Made by a program: the position numbers and the translations under genes. The notes beneath the pieces are model-generated. The model ran no database searches, was not told the DNA's origin, and worked only from the letters and a program-made list of their open reading frames with translations. From Triatoma infestans (taxonomy: Eukaryota; Arthropoda; Insecta; Hemiptera; Reduviidae), in NCBI GenBank assembly GCA_011037195.1, contig JAAEAF010006540.1:18441-82440 (forward strand): a stretch of 64,000 nucleotides of DNA, in the 5' to 3' direction. Positions 33,730 to 45,149 of this stretch are shown in pieces; positions within the stretch are counted from its first letter, which is position 1, and every line of letters starts with the position of its first letter.

Positions 33730-35470
33730 GTCTTAGCATAATCGTCTTGAGGAGAGAAGGTACCCAGTGGTAGCACTCCCGCTGAGATATCAGATTATGT
33801 TAGTCTGGAAGTAAGTCACGGGGCTAGCGGCTAGCCGGTGGGTTGTTCTGAATTATAGAGTAGGCAAGATTTTGAATTAAAGGATTACAGCGAAGAGGAA
33901 TAGATTCATGGAATTTTCAAGATTTAAATTTCGCGCTATCAGAAACGCATGAGATGTTGAGATCTTTATGAAGAGTATAGAGCTCGATACATAGAATGGA
34001 GCACTTTGAATTGAAAGATTTGGATTTTCTGTAAATTTGACAGATTGTTTGAACAACCCCAAATTCAAGTTCATTGAGTATACAGATATATATTAAGGCC
34101 CCCTCAGACTATCAGTAATACTGACAGTATTCCGACGATTTACCTTCACACTATCAGTATTTGTTCAGTCAGTACATCAGTACTCAATCACTTTGTTGCT
34201 TCGACTTGGTGTGAATCAGTTTTCAGTCAAAGTAATAAAGAAAAAGCTTGTCTTGCAATTATTTTGGAAATTTAAAATTTAAAAAACAACAAAAAAAGGC
34301 GTTGGATGAAAGAATGGTTGTTAAAAAGAAATGAATTTGGTCATTTGAACCTATTAAATTATGTTAAAGGAAGTGACCCTAGCAATTACTTCCGCATGAA
34401 TAGTGAGACGTTCGACGAATTATTAAAACTTTTAACACCTTATATTGCAAAAAAAAGACACACATCTCAGACCAGCAATAGCTGCGGAAATTCAATTCCT
34501 CATACATCCATGAATTCGGCACATATACGTCTTCAGCATCAGCACCCGATCTGATGGAATCCTTAATTTTTTTCAATTCCTTCCTCATAGTATTAATTTT
34601 TTTTTAAATCATCAATTGTCCCGGTTTTATTAATTTGATTTATAAATTTTGCACAACTTTATTATGCAGCCTTTTTTCTATCCCGGTCACTATATACCTT
34701 TAATGAAGAGTTCCACAACTCTGGTAAATCGCGATAAGTTTGAATTAATTCTATCACTAGTTCTCTTTCTGATTTCTCGACTTCCTCAATTTCTTCATTA
34801 TTAAATTCCATTTGGGGCTCTGTGCACTATACTGATAAGATACTGTCAATACATCCCTCATACTATTAGTATTTCATCAGTTTACTGACCACGCCCACAA
34901 TATTGATGGAATACTTTTGATATCCCAAAAGTACATCAGTATTACTGACAGTCCATCAGTACCTGCCCTCACACTATCAGTAATACTGACAATATCAATT
35001 AATTTTGACAGTATTACTGATAGTCTGAGGGGACCTTTAGGCGCTCATGTTCTAGTAAGAGTTTCAATTGTCGGCCTATTAGTCGCAGTAGTGGTTCGTT
35101 CCATCTGTGAAGTTCCAGTCTTTTTAGACTAGTATGTGGGTTCCAAGTTAGTCTCTTGTCGAAATACATTCAAGTTCACAGGATAAAGTTTTATTGAGTT
35201 AAAGGTAACGGGAGGGCAAGCGGAGCCGTAGTAAAGTACAGGTGATTTGTTGACATTTTTGAAGGCAGGTGAATCTTGATATATTCTTTAGTTCAAGATT
35301 CTAATATGCTTCAGTGTGTCTGTAGGTGGGTAGAAACTATTGTAGGGTCACAGCTGGAAGCAAGAAAGCAGTTATCGGCAAAACTGCAAAGTTGTGTATT
35401 TAGATACATTGGCACATCGGCTGTATACACCACAATTTGATTTTTCATTAATGATGTAGTTAAATATCCA
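33730..35470 (-). pseudogene. Jockey-type non-LTR reverse transcriptase remnant, split by Harbinger
   Basis: Minus strand, upstream part (35470-35040): YTADVPMYLNTQLCSFADNC is the palm region around the catalytic box, here FADN in place of FADD; further on, in other frames, come MYFDKRLTWNPHTSLKRLEL and RLIGRQLKLLLEHE, the usual Jockey sequence after the palm. Downstream of the inserted element (34092-33730) are RKSKSFNSKCS, TLHKDLNIS and IQNNPPASR-like pieces of the C-terminal region. Frameshifts, stops and the FADN change make it inactive. The Harbinger element at 34096-35036 lies exactly between the halves. Confidence 0.8.
34096..35036 (+). mobile_element. PIF/Harbinger element, internally deleted (941 bp)
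   Basis: The ends AGGCCCCCTCAGACTATCAG (then TAATACTG) and the inverted AGGTCCCCTCAGACTATCAG are flanked by TTA at 34093-34095 and 35037-35039, the TWA target preferred by PIF/Harbinger. The plus strand from 34306 encodes the N-terminal part of a Harbinger transposase (MKEWLLKRNEFGHLNLL, then NYFRMNSETFDELLKLLTPY) before stopping at 34552. The nuclease domain is gone, so it is non-autonomous. Subterminal ATCAGTA and ACTGACAGT motifs recur many times near both ends, possibly transposase-binding sites. Confidence 0.9.
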
Positions 35471-36400
35471 CTTCAAAAGTGATCAGAACTAGTAACATCT
35501 TCTAGCTGTTTGTATAGAGCCACATCACATTAAATAGTAATGTTTTTTGTTGGATATTATTATGGAGATTAATAGTTAATCTAGTTTGCGAAGAAAAAGA
35601 AAACTGATTAAAAGTCAAGCTGCTGGTACTGTGATTCTGTGATGATACTTCAATATATGAATGGATGCACTCATTTCAGCAAATTAGATTACTCTTTCAT
35701 TAAAACAAATATTTGTGCCCAAATAGCGATAAAATATGTAAAAAAAAATATCGACTAGAAATCTTCTTCTGAAACTTGTAGTTCTTCTTTCTTCCTCCAA
35801 TAATTAAATTCAAGACAGTTTTACAAATTTGGTTACTTTTATTAGATATTGTTTTGGAAATCAAACAACAGTGAATTCCAAAGCCATATTTTTTTTTTTT
35901 CAATCAGCAATTGCTTATTTTGATAAACAGAACAGTTACTTTTTCCGGAAAAGCCCAAGTTGAACAGATCAAAGGCTGGCTATCTAAGAAAAATCTAAGG
36001 AAAGCAGAAAGCAGCAACAATATTTTCATATTAGTCTAGTGGTCTAGTTTTCTAATATCATTATTTATATTATAATATTATTTTAGTCATTTTTCTCGAA
36101 TTATGAGATGGTCCGTTAATTTGTTATTATTTATGTTGAGTAACGAGTTAAAGACATCTGTTCTGGCAATGTATATATTTATAATATATATATATATATA
36201 TATGTGTATGCACCTTAAATAAATGTATATTTGATTTGAACATTATTTACAGTGTAATATCAATATAATATTTGTCCATAAAAGTATGAAATTTAATAGC
36301 AGAATGCTAGTATAGAAAAAGAAGGGACCCCCCTTTTATTACCAATGTTTGAAACCTAATGACCAAGTTAGCTTATGTAGTAAAATAGGAAATATTTTTT
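35471..36400. other. Gene-free stretch
   Basis: It contains (TA)n near 36186-36204 and no recognisable exon or element. Confidence 0.45.
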
Positions 36401-36401
36401 T

Positions 36402-36407
36402 TTTATT
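36402..36407 (-). terminator. Candidate poly(A) signal
   Basis: AATAAA on the minus strand about 138 bases after the stop codon of the Asn/Ser-rich gene. Confidence 0.4.
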
Positions 36408-36544
36408 AAAGAACCTCTTCCAGTAAAGTGCAATACTCGCTTAAGTTTTAAAAATAAGACTAAAGTTACACTAAAAGAAATGAAAACTTTCTTTTTTACT
36501 AACCATTGGTGAGATAATTCGCATGTAATTTGAATATTAAATAC

Positions 36545-38349
36545 TCATTTTCTTCCATTAAATCTTGGCGAAATGGATGAATTATATTTATTTTTACCAG
36601 GAGGTCTATTTGAGCTATAATTCTTTTTTCCCTTTCCCGAAGGAAATAAACTATTAGTATTTTGAGGATATTTTCTTTCATTTGGAATTGATGAATTGCC
36701 ACATAATGACATCTGTCGAGTACGCGCTTTTCTTTCATTATGTGCTGGATATTTATCTGTATCATTTACATCTTCTTTTAAAAGTTTATAAGGTATTTGA
36801 TTTTGATTATTTGTACAATTATTTCTATTATAATTTATTTCATATTTACTTCCATAGTGTTTATATTTAGGATTATTCGTCTGACTAGATTCTCTTCTCA
36901 TACAGTTTTCTTTTATTACAGATTTTGTACTATTTAACTCTTTTTGTGTGGGATATTCATTGAAATCATCATGCACATTTTCATATCTCCAGAAATTATT
37001 ATCATACAAATCCTTTGATACTAATTCAGTATCTGAATAACTATCATCGCTAAATATTGTTGAATTCTCTGAGCTGGAACTAGAACTTTTATAAATACCA
37101 GCTATATATTTTTCGTGTTCTAATGGGATTTTCTTTAAACTAAGTATTATTTGTTCAAGCAGATTTTTAGATTTCTTTTGCCATATTGAAAATTCTTTTA
37201 TTAATGGTTCTAAACAGTTTTCTAATGATGGTGTCTGCTCTCTTTGTACAGAGAGTACTGAAGCAAGACTTATCCAAGAACTAGTTAAATATAGATAACC
37301 TAATATCATTTCTCTCATGATTGGCTCCATTTGCATAATATTTTTAGAATTATTAATTTGTTTACTTACACTTTTACAAAAATTCTCTATATTAATTGTT
37401 GGAGATTTTATATTATATTGTGATATTAATTTTTGTATTTCAATACAACCTTCTATAGTGGTTTCTTTAAATATTGCTACATTATTAGTGATTTTAATAT
37501 TAGATCTATCCGAGGAAGATTGTGAAGAATTATCTATCACATGGTCAATTCTTTTAGGAATGGTTAAGAGACCACCTAAATGCACAGATGTTGTTACAAG
37601 TGTACTCTTATTTTTTTTCCCTTCTTTTTCATTTGGAGGACTTAGTGAATATTTATATTCAAAAGATATGTTTTCATCTGAATTAATATTGAAATTTGTA
37701 TTAAAATGATGAGTAAGAATTTCACTTTGTTTTGGTGAAAGAAAATAATTAGAGGTTCTCTCTGGATTGTTATAAGTTGGCCGGTTATCTGGAAATATTC
37801 TCACCATATTGCCTTGTGTTGGATAATTTCTCCTTGCCCGTCTAAGTGCAGCCATTTCTGCACCTACTGGTCCAAAATTCCTTGTACCTGAGTCTGGTGT
37901 ATATATGGGTTTATAATTACCTTTAGTTATTGGCAGTTTACTTTTAAACCAAGAGTATTCTATATTCCTTTGTGGTTGTACAGTTCTGAAATACTGAGGT
38001 CTTTGTGATCCATGAAAAAATAAAGCTGGTTCTGAACTTGATATTGGTACTTGGGAATAATATCCAGGGGGTCCCCCTGGACCCTGAGTTTTACTTAAAT
38101 GTTGACTAACATTAAATTGTGGTACCGCAGCTAAAATGTAAGGTAAATTATTATATCTTCCTTGTCTAGCTCCCAGTTCAAAACTTCCGGAGTTTGTAGC
38201 AAGGTTCGAAAAATTGTTATTATTGTTACCATATACTTCATTTGATAATAAATTTAATGGATCATTAAGTTCGTAATTTGATAAATTTTCATAAGCATTA
38301 TCACGATGTGCATTTCTTGCTTCATTCAATGCATTTAATGCTTCTGAAA
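36545..38349 (-). CDS. Last exon of an Asn/Ser-rich protein of unknown function
   Basis: A 1.8 kb open exon with stop TGA at 36545-36547. The acceptor TAATTTAG at 38350-38351 gives an exon start in phase with the upstream exon at 40896-40779 (split codon TTT). The exon adds about 600 residues. The N-terminal half is low complexity (NNNNN near residue 36, Gly/Pro/Tyr-rich QGPGGPPGYY). Roughly residues 285-410 are hydrophobic and probably helical (EPIMREMILGYLYLTSSWIS, then LENCLEPLIKEFSIWQKKSK). An SSSSSS stretch and acidic patch follow, and the C-terminus is basic (GKGKKNYSSNRPPGKNKY). No signal peptide or transmembrane segment is visible. I do not recognise the family. Such an arrangement would suit a regulatory or RNA-associated scaffold, but that is a guess. 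A coding exon of this length free of stops in AT-rich DNA is not chance. The start codon is not in this exon. Confidence 0.8.
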
Positions 38350-38709
38350 CTAAATTATTTAAAAATATTAGTTATTTTTTAATTAAATAATATTGTAAAT
38401 TAAAAAATTTAAATTCAGTCACCGTATTAGAGAATAAGTATATACATATTATATAGATAAGTAGATATGTATGTTGGGGTTAGCTGCGAACACATCACTG
38501 TCTAAGAAGTATATTTTACAATAAGGAGATCTATCATTAAATACAGATAATATATATATGAGACCTTGCGAGCCAATGCGAAAATCTCATCACTGATTAG
38601 TTTGTATATTTGGCATATTTTAACCGGACTTCTTGCCATAAACATTTCATTACATGTCTACATTTAATATAGGACACCACATAATTTTAACATTTTTTTT
38701 TTTAACATT

Positions 38710-38960
38710 TTCTTTCCAGAGGTCTCCAAAGCCCTTGCAGCAGTATCTAGAGACCAGAGCACTTTCGCCTTTGATGCAAAAGTCAGGGTTTAATTCCTGT
38801 GCAAATAAGCACAAACGGTATTGACCCAGTATTATTAGACAAAAGGGCGAACTATAGTTAGTTGCAAAACTAGAAGCAAGAACAAAACTACGGTGATGGA
38901 AATCGCGGCGTGCTTACCATAAGCACTTTAATAAACATGCCCCCCCTGACAGGCTTTGGA
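38710..38960 (+). repeat. Possible tRNA-derived SINE of a second family
   Basis: AGAGCACTTTCGCCTTTGAT, then GGGTTTAATTCCTG resembles the 3' half of a tRNA with a B box. The body is unlike that of the other SINEs in the window. No target duplication found. Confidence 0.35.
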
Positions 38961-39634
38961 GCCATTCATAGACTTGGTAAAGACTTCAAAGACATGGATT
39001 TACTTTACAAAATGTTAATTATACTTAAGAATGTAAGAAGCTGATTATAGCATAACATCAAAACATACGAAAAAGTGTAAGACTTATTTGACTCAAATAT
39101 TAGAAACAAATGATTAGGAAAAATCCAGTGTGCATCATTTACATGACTTCTTTTACTGCATTTCTCAATTTCCAACAGACAATTTTAAACAAACTCAAAA
39201 TTTCCACGTGATATTTACGTAGTATACAATGTTAATTGAGGTGAGACAGTTACAGTAATTCAATTTACTCTTTGAAAGAAAGTTTATTTTCATAGCACTA
39301 CGTGTTGTAACATCAATTTCAGTGAAAAATGTTACAAACAAATGTTAAAGTTTGGATAAAAGTGTCGAGACTTTTCTAGAACTGGATTCAGCATTGACAT
39401 ATGAAGTATCTACGCACATAGGTTTGACTTTTTTTCCATTTTTTCGTTTTGGTTTCTGCTTTTCATGTGAGTAAACTTTGCAGGAGCATTAAGACATAGA
39501 GCAAGAACAAACAAAAAAAACGAATGAGAACCAAAATTTAAAATCTAACTCGCATCCAGTTCTTCTACTAACAGGTGCATGTCATAATTAAGTCTATGAT
39601 AAAAACAGTGCACTTTTAATAATATGACTGTATA

Positions 39635-40332
39635 ATGAAAAAATGTAAGTTACACAACCATGTAAGCGACACTGCTGGAAAGTTGCCGAAGAGTTCACTG
39701 CATATGCCAGCCAACCTTGGGCTTGTTATAAATGAAGGCAAATCTATCTATGTTTACAGTAATAATGGAAAGAAGTATCAAAAAGAAGCTTGCAAACACA
39801 AAAAAAAAGAAGTCTCGGATATAATTTTCGAAACCAGTAACATTTTTTATAACGGAGCTAATTACGCCCTATCCGCCAACCTGGAGTTTCAGAGAATTTG
39901 AATTTTGGAAAGTTGCAACAGTTTTGGACAACTCTACCGAATGAAGAGGAAGAAGAGAACACCGAGGAAAGATATAAAAGTCATCTGGGCTGCGGAAGTC
40001 CAAAAGTGAGATCCCAGATTGTGATGGTTGCAGCACGTAGAGCACGAGCTCAACCAAAAAATGCGAATGAGGCAAGGTGGGTTAGTTATGGGCAGAGATG
40101 TCTGGAAGTGGTCAAGTTCAAAATAAAGACCGTGGTTGTAAGGGAAAAAGAAAGCTCTATAGTAGTTGGTTTAACAAATGCTTTTCTGGTTAAACAAAGA
40201 AAGGTGGATGCATCATTTAAGTTTTTTTTGGAAATTTTATCGGTTACGGCTACTTTGCACAAGTTGAAATGTATCAATTTATTTAAAACCATTTTTTTTT
40301 TCCGCAAATATTTATTTATTAGGATGTTATGA
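39635..40332 (+). other. Unidentified open stretch, possible retrocopy or decayed ORF
   Basis: Two overlapping plus-strand frames, 88 codons (39635-39901) and 144 codons (39898-40332), have near-normal amino acid composition (LPKSSLHMPANLGLVINEGK; GSPKVRSQIVMVAARRARAQ) but no recognised domain. It lies antisense inside an intron. Could be a broken pseudogene; not called as a gene. Confidence 0.25.
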
Positions 40333-40589
40333 GGAAACTGTGACGTTAGATTTCAAATTTTAATGGGTTAAAACAATGTTATTAGCATTGTGTTCTAGAA
40401 TCTAGACTATAATATTATCACTTCGAGTATGTTGTATATTGTACTGCCTTGTACATTGTATATGATATAATAAATATAAATTCTTAATTAGAATTCTACA
40501 ATGTTAAATAAAGAGCATACTGAGGTACCGTTACTTAGGGCAAATGAATAAAATTGACCAAGTTTAAAGAAACTTGTATTAAATGCAGT

Positions 40590-40630
40590 AAAGAGAAAGT
40601 CGTTTCACACCAGATTTTTTTTTTAAATAT
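40590..40630 (+). repeat. HINE-like tail fragment
   Basis: GAGAAAGTCGTTTCACACCA then GATTTTTTTTTT: only the last ~35 bases of the family. Confidence 0.55.
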
Positions 40631-40778
40631 TAGGAAACAAAATATAGGGTCATTAAAAATCAGATGGTTTATACTTAAGGGCGAATCAATATCATCATGG
40701 AATTGTAATTTAAACTTCAAACAAACACTTTAAAAAATTAATTTCAAGAATAAAAAAAAAACAACTAGCTGTACTTAC

Positions 40779-40896
40779 ATGAAAATCTATTAGAAACATC
40801 TGGAATAGGCCTAAAGTACCAGTAAGATTCAGGAAAACTTGTAGCTCCATTTTCATTACTATTTGGTAATTCTATATTAGTGTGACCCAAGAAGTC
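40779..40896 (-). CDS. Internal exon of the Asn/Ser-rich protein
   Basis: 118 bases, 39 codons plus one base, bounded by acceptor ACATTCCAG (40898-40897) and donor GTAAGT (40778-40773). It encodes DFLGHTNIELPNSNENGATS and FPESYWYFRPIPDVSNRFS and joins in frame to the next exon (split codon TTT). The open frame has no in-frame Met before the splice, so at least one exon lies upstream, beyond the Ly6 terminal exon or outside the window. The exon begins in phase 0, whereas the Ly6 exon at 56423 ends in phase 1, so it is not an alternative 3' exon of the Ly6 reading frame. Confidence 0.7.
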
Positions 40897-40929
40897 CTGG
40901 AATGTTCAGAAGTATTTTATTTATATTTA

Positions 40930-41680
40930 TTTATTTAATTACTTTGATGAAGTTCAAGCTTTTTAATATTTACCAAATTTTATTATTATCTAATTATTTA
41001 TTTTTATATATAAAAATTTATTACCCGTGACATTAAATCTGATTGTTTGTTTGTACAGTCCCCCATTTATACATTCTCAGCTTTCTCACATGTAATTAAA
41101 TTGTATTGAAGAAACAATGCTGATGAAATACGTAAAAAAAAAAAAATATATATATATCAATTTAAAAATAAATATGCCAAAACAAGCTGTTTAAAAAAAA
41201 AAAAAAACAGTAATGAAAATTTTAAATTAATCCTGAAATTAGAACAGGTTAAAATCAAATACAACATATTTAAAATAACTGTGTTGGTTTTTAAAAAAAA
41301 CAAATGAACATTTTTCCTTCTTTTTTTTTTAATTTAGACATTATAAGAGCATAGAGATCTTTATATACATTTACAGTTAACAAAATTTAATTATTTCACA
41401 TTAGAAATTAATAAATTCTAAATACCTATTATTCAATTTCTATTGAAAACATAATAGTAATCAAACTACTTCCAAAAAATCAGCTACATTGTATTTTTAT
41501 TTTATTTATTTAATTAAAAAGGAACATGTGCCCTTCAAAATAACATATGTGTATTAATAAATTATAGACAGGCTATGTATTATTATCTACAAAATTAATA
41601 TTAACAAAAAAATATATATATATATATAAATATAATTTAAAACTTAAACCTTGTAACATATTATAATATAAAACATTATA
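40930..41680. other. Intergenic or intronic AT-rich DNA
   Basis: Mostly A/T runs and (TA)n (41147-41157, 41612-41628). No exon seen between the two minus-strand genes. Confidence 0.45.
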
Positions 41681-41685
41681 GTTAT

Positions 41686-41691
41686 TTTATT
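41686..41691 (-). terminator. Candidate poly(A) signal of the Ly6 gene
   Basis: AATAAA begins 3 bases after the stop codon on the minus strand. Other AT-rich candidates lie further on, so the true site is not fixed. Confidence 0.35.
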
Positions 41692-41693
41692 TT

Positions 41694-41890
41694 TTATAAA
41701 ATTACTGGGATCGCCAGAAGTGAAGCCAACAATAGTAATATAGTTTTGCCAATTGATGCAGTATTACAATATTCTGTTGAACAAGTGCATACTTCTTGTC
41801 TTCCACCAAAACCTGATCTTTGGTAACAACTATTGACATAACTGCTTGTATCCCAGCCACAGCTACGAATTACCCTAGAATCTGGTTGTA
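41694..41890 (-). CDS. Ly6/quiver-type GPI-anchored protein, last exon
   Basis: The exon begins after the acceptor TTATTTACAG and ends with TAA at 41694-41696. It supplies the second half of a Ly6/uPAR three-finger domain: VIRSCGWDTS, SCYQRSGFGG, EVCTCSTEYCNTA. The C-terminal Cys-Asn pair is the signature end of the fold. It is followed by a hydrophobic tail (GKTILLLLASLLAIPVIL) with no cytoplasmic residues, the signal for GPI anchoring. Together with the exon at 56423-56587 there are ten cysteines, as in quiver/sleepless and related insect Ly6 proteins, which act at the cell surface on channels, receptors or septate junctions. Which paralogue this is cannot be told. Phase 1 joins correctly across the 14.5 kb intron (split codon CTA). 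The longer frame to 41957 is intron read-through. Confidence 0.88.
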
Positions 41891-42328
41891 CTGTAAATAA
41901 ATAAATAAAAATATCATGAAACACACACACACAACTTTCTCTTACTGTAATTTGCATGGTTTATTTTCTTCAAACTTATAATTTTTATTAAATGTTTAGT
42001 TGTTTTATGTTATCTTTTATGTTATAGAAGAATCTAAACATAATGACTTTTTTCTAGGAAAGCACCCCCTCCCAAAAAAACCTTAAATGAATTTTCAAAA
42101 GATACCATATACATATTATATTGTTAGTATACAAGGTTTAATGAAACTCATTGATGTCTTTATGGAGACAATCATAGAAAACTGAAAAAACTATTTAGTA
42201 AAATCACAGGTTAAGCGATTTTGTTCAAACTTAGAATTTTGGGAACACAATTAATTCTCACTAATATTATATACATACGTGATAGAAATCGTATAAAAAA
42301 TTAATACAACATTTTTAGAGAAAAGCAT

Positions 42329-42716
42329 TGTAACCTTTCGATGTAGGCGCAGAGCACTGGGCCGGTCCCGCTGCTTCAGTTGTGTTATTTTTAAATGAAT
42401 ACCACAAACTGTGAGATTTCTACTGTTTGCGTCTTAATTCTACTAAGAAATACTTCTGACTTCTTTGTGTTATATCTTACGTATTTAAATCTAGGCAGTA
42501 CTACATAAAATACCAAATACCAACAAATTTTTACCTTCGCTTGATTCGTCTTTCGGAAGGGGTTTAAGATATTATCTTTATATTACTTATAGATATAATG
42601 TACAGCCCTTTAGAAAACATGACATAAATATCTTTATTTTAAATGCAACAAATTAATCGCTTATAAAAAAAATATATATATATTTTTTTTAAACCTTCCA
42701 CGCTGGTTCCGTTTCA
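42329..42716 (-). repeat. 3' LTR of the Ty3/gypsy element
   Basis: 388 bp; minus strand starts TGAAACGGAACCAGCG and ends GGTTACA (TG..CA). It lacks ~90 bases present in the 5' LTR (near 46320-46410). Confidence 0.9.
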
Positions 42717-42745
42717 ATCGCCCTTCCTTTTGAAAGATGGCCGCC
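42717..42745 (-). other. Polypurine tract
   Basis: AAAAGGAAGGG on the minus strand directly before the 3' LTR, the expected position of the plus-strand primer. Confidence 0.65.
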
Positions 42746-42794
42746 CGCTGTCTTTTTTACCTTAGTCGCGGTATCATGCGTGTTTGCCGCTCTC

Positions 42795-42809
42795 GGGGGG
42801 GGGGGGGGG
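42795..42809 (+). repeat. G15 homopolymer
   Basis: Fifteen consecutive G on the plus strand inside the retroelement. A likely replication-slippage or sequencing-error site, and one cause of the frame breaks. Confidence 0.8.
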
Positions 42810-43081
42810 TTACCACTCTGGCTCCTCGCTTCTCTGGCTGTCGGAGTCGTCCGTTTGGGGACTCCACTCAGGATCACTCCCTCTGACCTCCCTCCTCTGA
42901 CTGTGGATCTTCTTCAGTTGCGGTGCTCGTCGAACTTTTGTCGGCCCTATGTCCTCTTCCTGAGCTGGTGAATATCGCTGCGGCGGCCTCTTGTCCCTTG
43001 CTGGCTTTGGTTTACCGGACACCTTATCCTCAATGCCTGGCCTCTCAGAGGTTCCCCCGACCTCCCCACTCGTCGGTTTCT

Positions 43082-43348
43082 CTACGTCCCCTTCCGGGGT
43101 GTTTTCCTGCGATAATTCGGGAGCGCTTCCAGGTGCTCGTGTCGAGTTTGGTGATGTGGTTGGTTGCCACGTAGGCCACCACGCCTCCTTTCCTCTCGTC
43201 TCCCCTGGTTCTTGGATTCTTTTTCGGGCTCCCTGTCTTCCTCTTTTCCTTCCTTCGGGCCCTTCTTCAAGCGGCCAACATGCATGATCTGCTGTTGTCC
43301 GGCTGTCCTATCTACCAGGTAGGTCACGGGACCTCTTCTCTCGATCAC
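43082..43348 (-). pseudogene. Integrase C-terminal remnant
   Basis: MIERRGPVTYLVDRTAGQQQ, then IMHVGRLKKG matches the C-terminal tail of Ty3/gypsy integrases (GP..V..VHV.RLK), followed by a Glu/Arg/Lys-rich end. The HHCC and DDE parts are absent. Confidence 0.75.
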
Positions 43349-43363
43349 CCGATGTGGCCAGCT

Positions 43364-44440
43364 CTATAAAACTTTTTTGATGCTCCGGTGGATATGATTG
43401 GGTTCTTTATGTATACCCAGTCCCCTACCTGAAATTCCCGCATTCTCCTCCCTTTGTTGACTCTCCGTCGATTCCGCTCGCTGAGTAATTGAATCCGCGC
43501 GTTGAGCCAGTACTGCACCAATGGCTACCCTGGACGCGTCCGTTGCCACTATAAACGGAAGGCTAAAATCAGGGTGCTTTAACACCTGGCCTCCCATAGG
43601 CATCGTCGCAGTGTCTCAAAGGCCTCATTCCTCTTCTCCGTCCACTCGAAGTTTGTTTCCGCCTTAGTCAGTTCAGTCAGGGGTTTGGCGATCCAGGCAT
43701 ACCCTGGGATAAAGCGCCTGGGATAAAGCCCCAAAATGCCCTTACCTCGCGTACATTCTTTCGTTTGTAGGTCTTTATAGCGTCAACCTTCGCCGGGTCA
43801 GGCCGCACTCCCTTAACGTCCCCAAATGCCCAAGATACACCAATTCTGTTTGCATAAAATGGCACTTCTTTAGCTTCAGCCTTAAGTTCGCTTCGCGGAA
43901 TCTTTCCAATACACGGGCTAACCTTTGATGGTGCTCCTTAGGGTCGCTGTAGAGATAACACATCATCCAGATACACATAGCATTCAGTCCCTTTTATTCC
44001 CATAAGTAAACTATCCATGTATCTTTGGAATGTCGCTGAGCCCCCGCAAGCCCAAACGCCATTCAGGTATACTGGTAGTGACCTTCTGGAGTCGAGAATC
44101 CCGTCTTCTCCTGGTCTTCCTGTCGGATTTCTATCCGATGATAGCCGGATAGGATAGGTCTAAGGAGGTAAACTACTTGCTACTCCCTAATCGGTCCAGT
44201 GTCTCACTGATGTTGGGGAGGGAGTACGAGCTTACTTTTGTAAACGCATTTAGCCCACGGAAATCAATCGGAACCTCCATTTCTCGAGCTCCCCTGCTGC
44301 GGTCTTCTTCTTCACTAAAATGCAAGGGGCCGCCCATGGCGAAGTTGAAGGGACAGTGATCCCCTTTTGTAGCAGTTCCTCAATTTGCTTCCGCATTTCC
44401 TCCTGTAAAACCTATGGTGCCCGATAGGGTCTAAAGCTCA
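43364..44440 (-). pseudogene. Reverse transcriptase and partial RNase H remnant
   Basis: Pieces in several frames on the minus strand: HHIKTGDAGPVSFRPYRAP (entry to RT, ends at 44412), VPIDFRGLNAFTK (about 44240), YLDD (43977-43966) with a frameshift just after it, LYSDPKEHHQRLARVLERFR, GVRPDPAKVDAIKTYKRKNV (thumb), and LPFIVATDASRVAIGAVLAQ (first RNase H Asp, about 43530). The catalytic YLDD is intact, but the frame is broken at least four times. Confidence 0.85.
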
Positions 44441-44738
44441 CTGGCCCGGCATCCCCCGTCTTAATGTGATGCCGTACGATCACAGCGGCTGCCAGCCCCT
44501 TATTCCCTATTCCACTGAGAGTCTCCTCATACTGCTTCACTAGGAAGCTAGCTTCTTCTTCAGTATACCCTCGATTTCTTCTAAAGGCCCATTTCGGTTT
44601 GTAGTGTACTCTCGGCCACGTTCGTCTTCTATAAATCTCACCCCCACCCCCCCACGCCCGTCCAACAACAAACTCCTTTGGTAACTCCATCTTCTCTCGA
44701 TTTATGTTAACTAATTTTACCCAAATGTTATCCCTCAT
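44412..44738 (-). pseudogene. Pol segment between protease and RT
   Basis: 108 open codons ending in the RT-entry motif given above (ETL..GNKGLAAAVIVRHHIKTG). It belongs to the same polyprotein, not a separate gene. Confidence 0.65.
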
Positions 44739-44942
44739 TGGTGCTCCTTCTCAATAGTACTCCATTTTGCTCTAATACCGTTGGTTCGATTAACACTAAG
44801 TCGCCCCTCAGGTTGCTCACTCTAGCTTTAAGGAACCCTTCGCTCCATGTGTCTAGTTCAACTCTCTCCTTTAACTCAACATCCCAAGGTTCCGAGTCAC
44901 TCTGTCACTGATACATGGATACACCAGCTCTCGTAGGCCTCT

Positions 44943-45146
44943 TCACTCCGGATCCTTCCTCGTCTTCCGGTTGTCCGCATTAATCTTGGCCGCTTTTGTT
45001 CCACTTCCTTCCTCTGCGGCTCTTCCTCCTGTCTCGAGCCGTTCCTTGATCTCCACTCTTCCTCTCGCAACGTCGATCACTAGTTCTGCCTTTGCCATGG
45101 CATCAGTTCCCAGTACTCTGTCGGCCTCGCAATCCATATTCGCCAC
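44943..45146 (-). pseudogene. Retroviral-type aspartic protease remnant
   Basis: ADRVLGTDAMAKAELVID carries the (I/V)LGxD motif of the C-terminal half of retroelement proteases. The catalytic D-S/T-G is not seen in this frame. Confidence 0.55.
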
Positions 45147-45149
45147 TCA

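Larger units (their letters stand above)
38350..40778 (-). other. Intron of the Asn/Ser-rich gene
   Basis: 2.43 kb, donor GTAAGT (40778-40773) and acceptor TTTAG (38351-38350) on the minus strand. It holds a possible SINE at 38710-38960 and an unidentified open stretch at 39635-40330. Confidence 0.7.

Noticed and set aside
42780..43348. Plus-strand ORFs in the GC-rich block (for example 42991-43287, 44971-45348)
   Set aside because: They lie opposite Ty3/gypsy coding remnants on the minus strand and have no domains.
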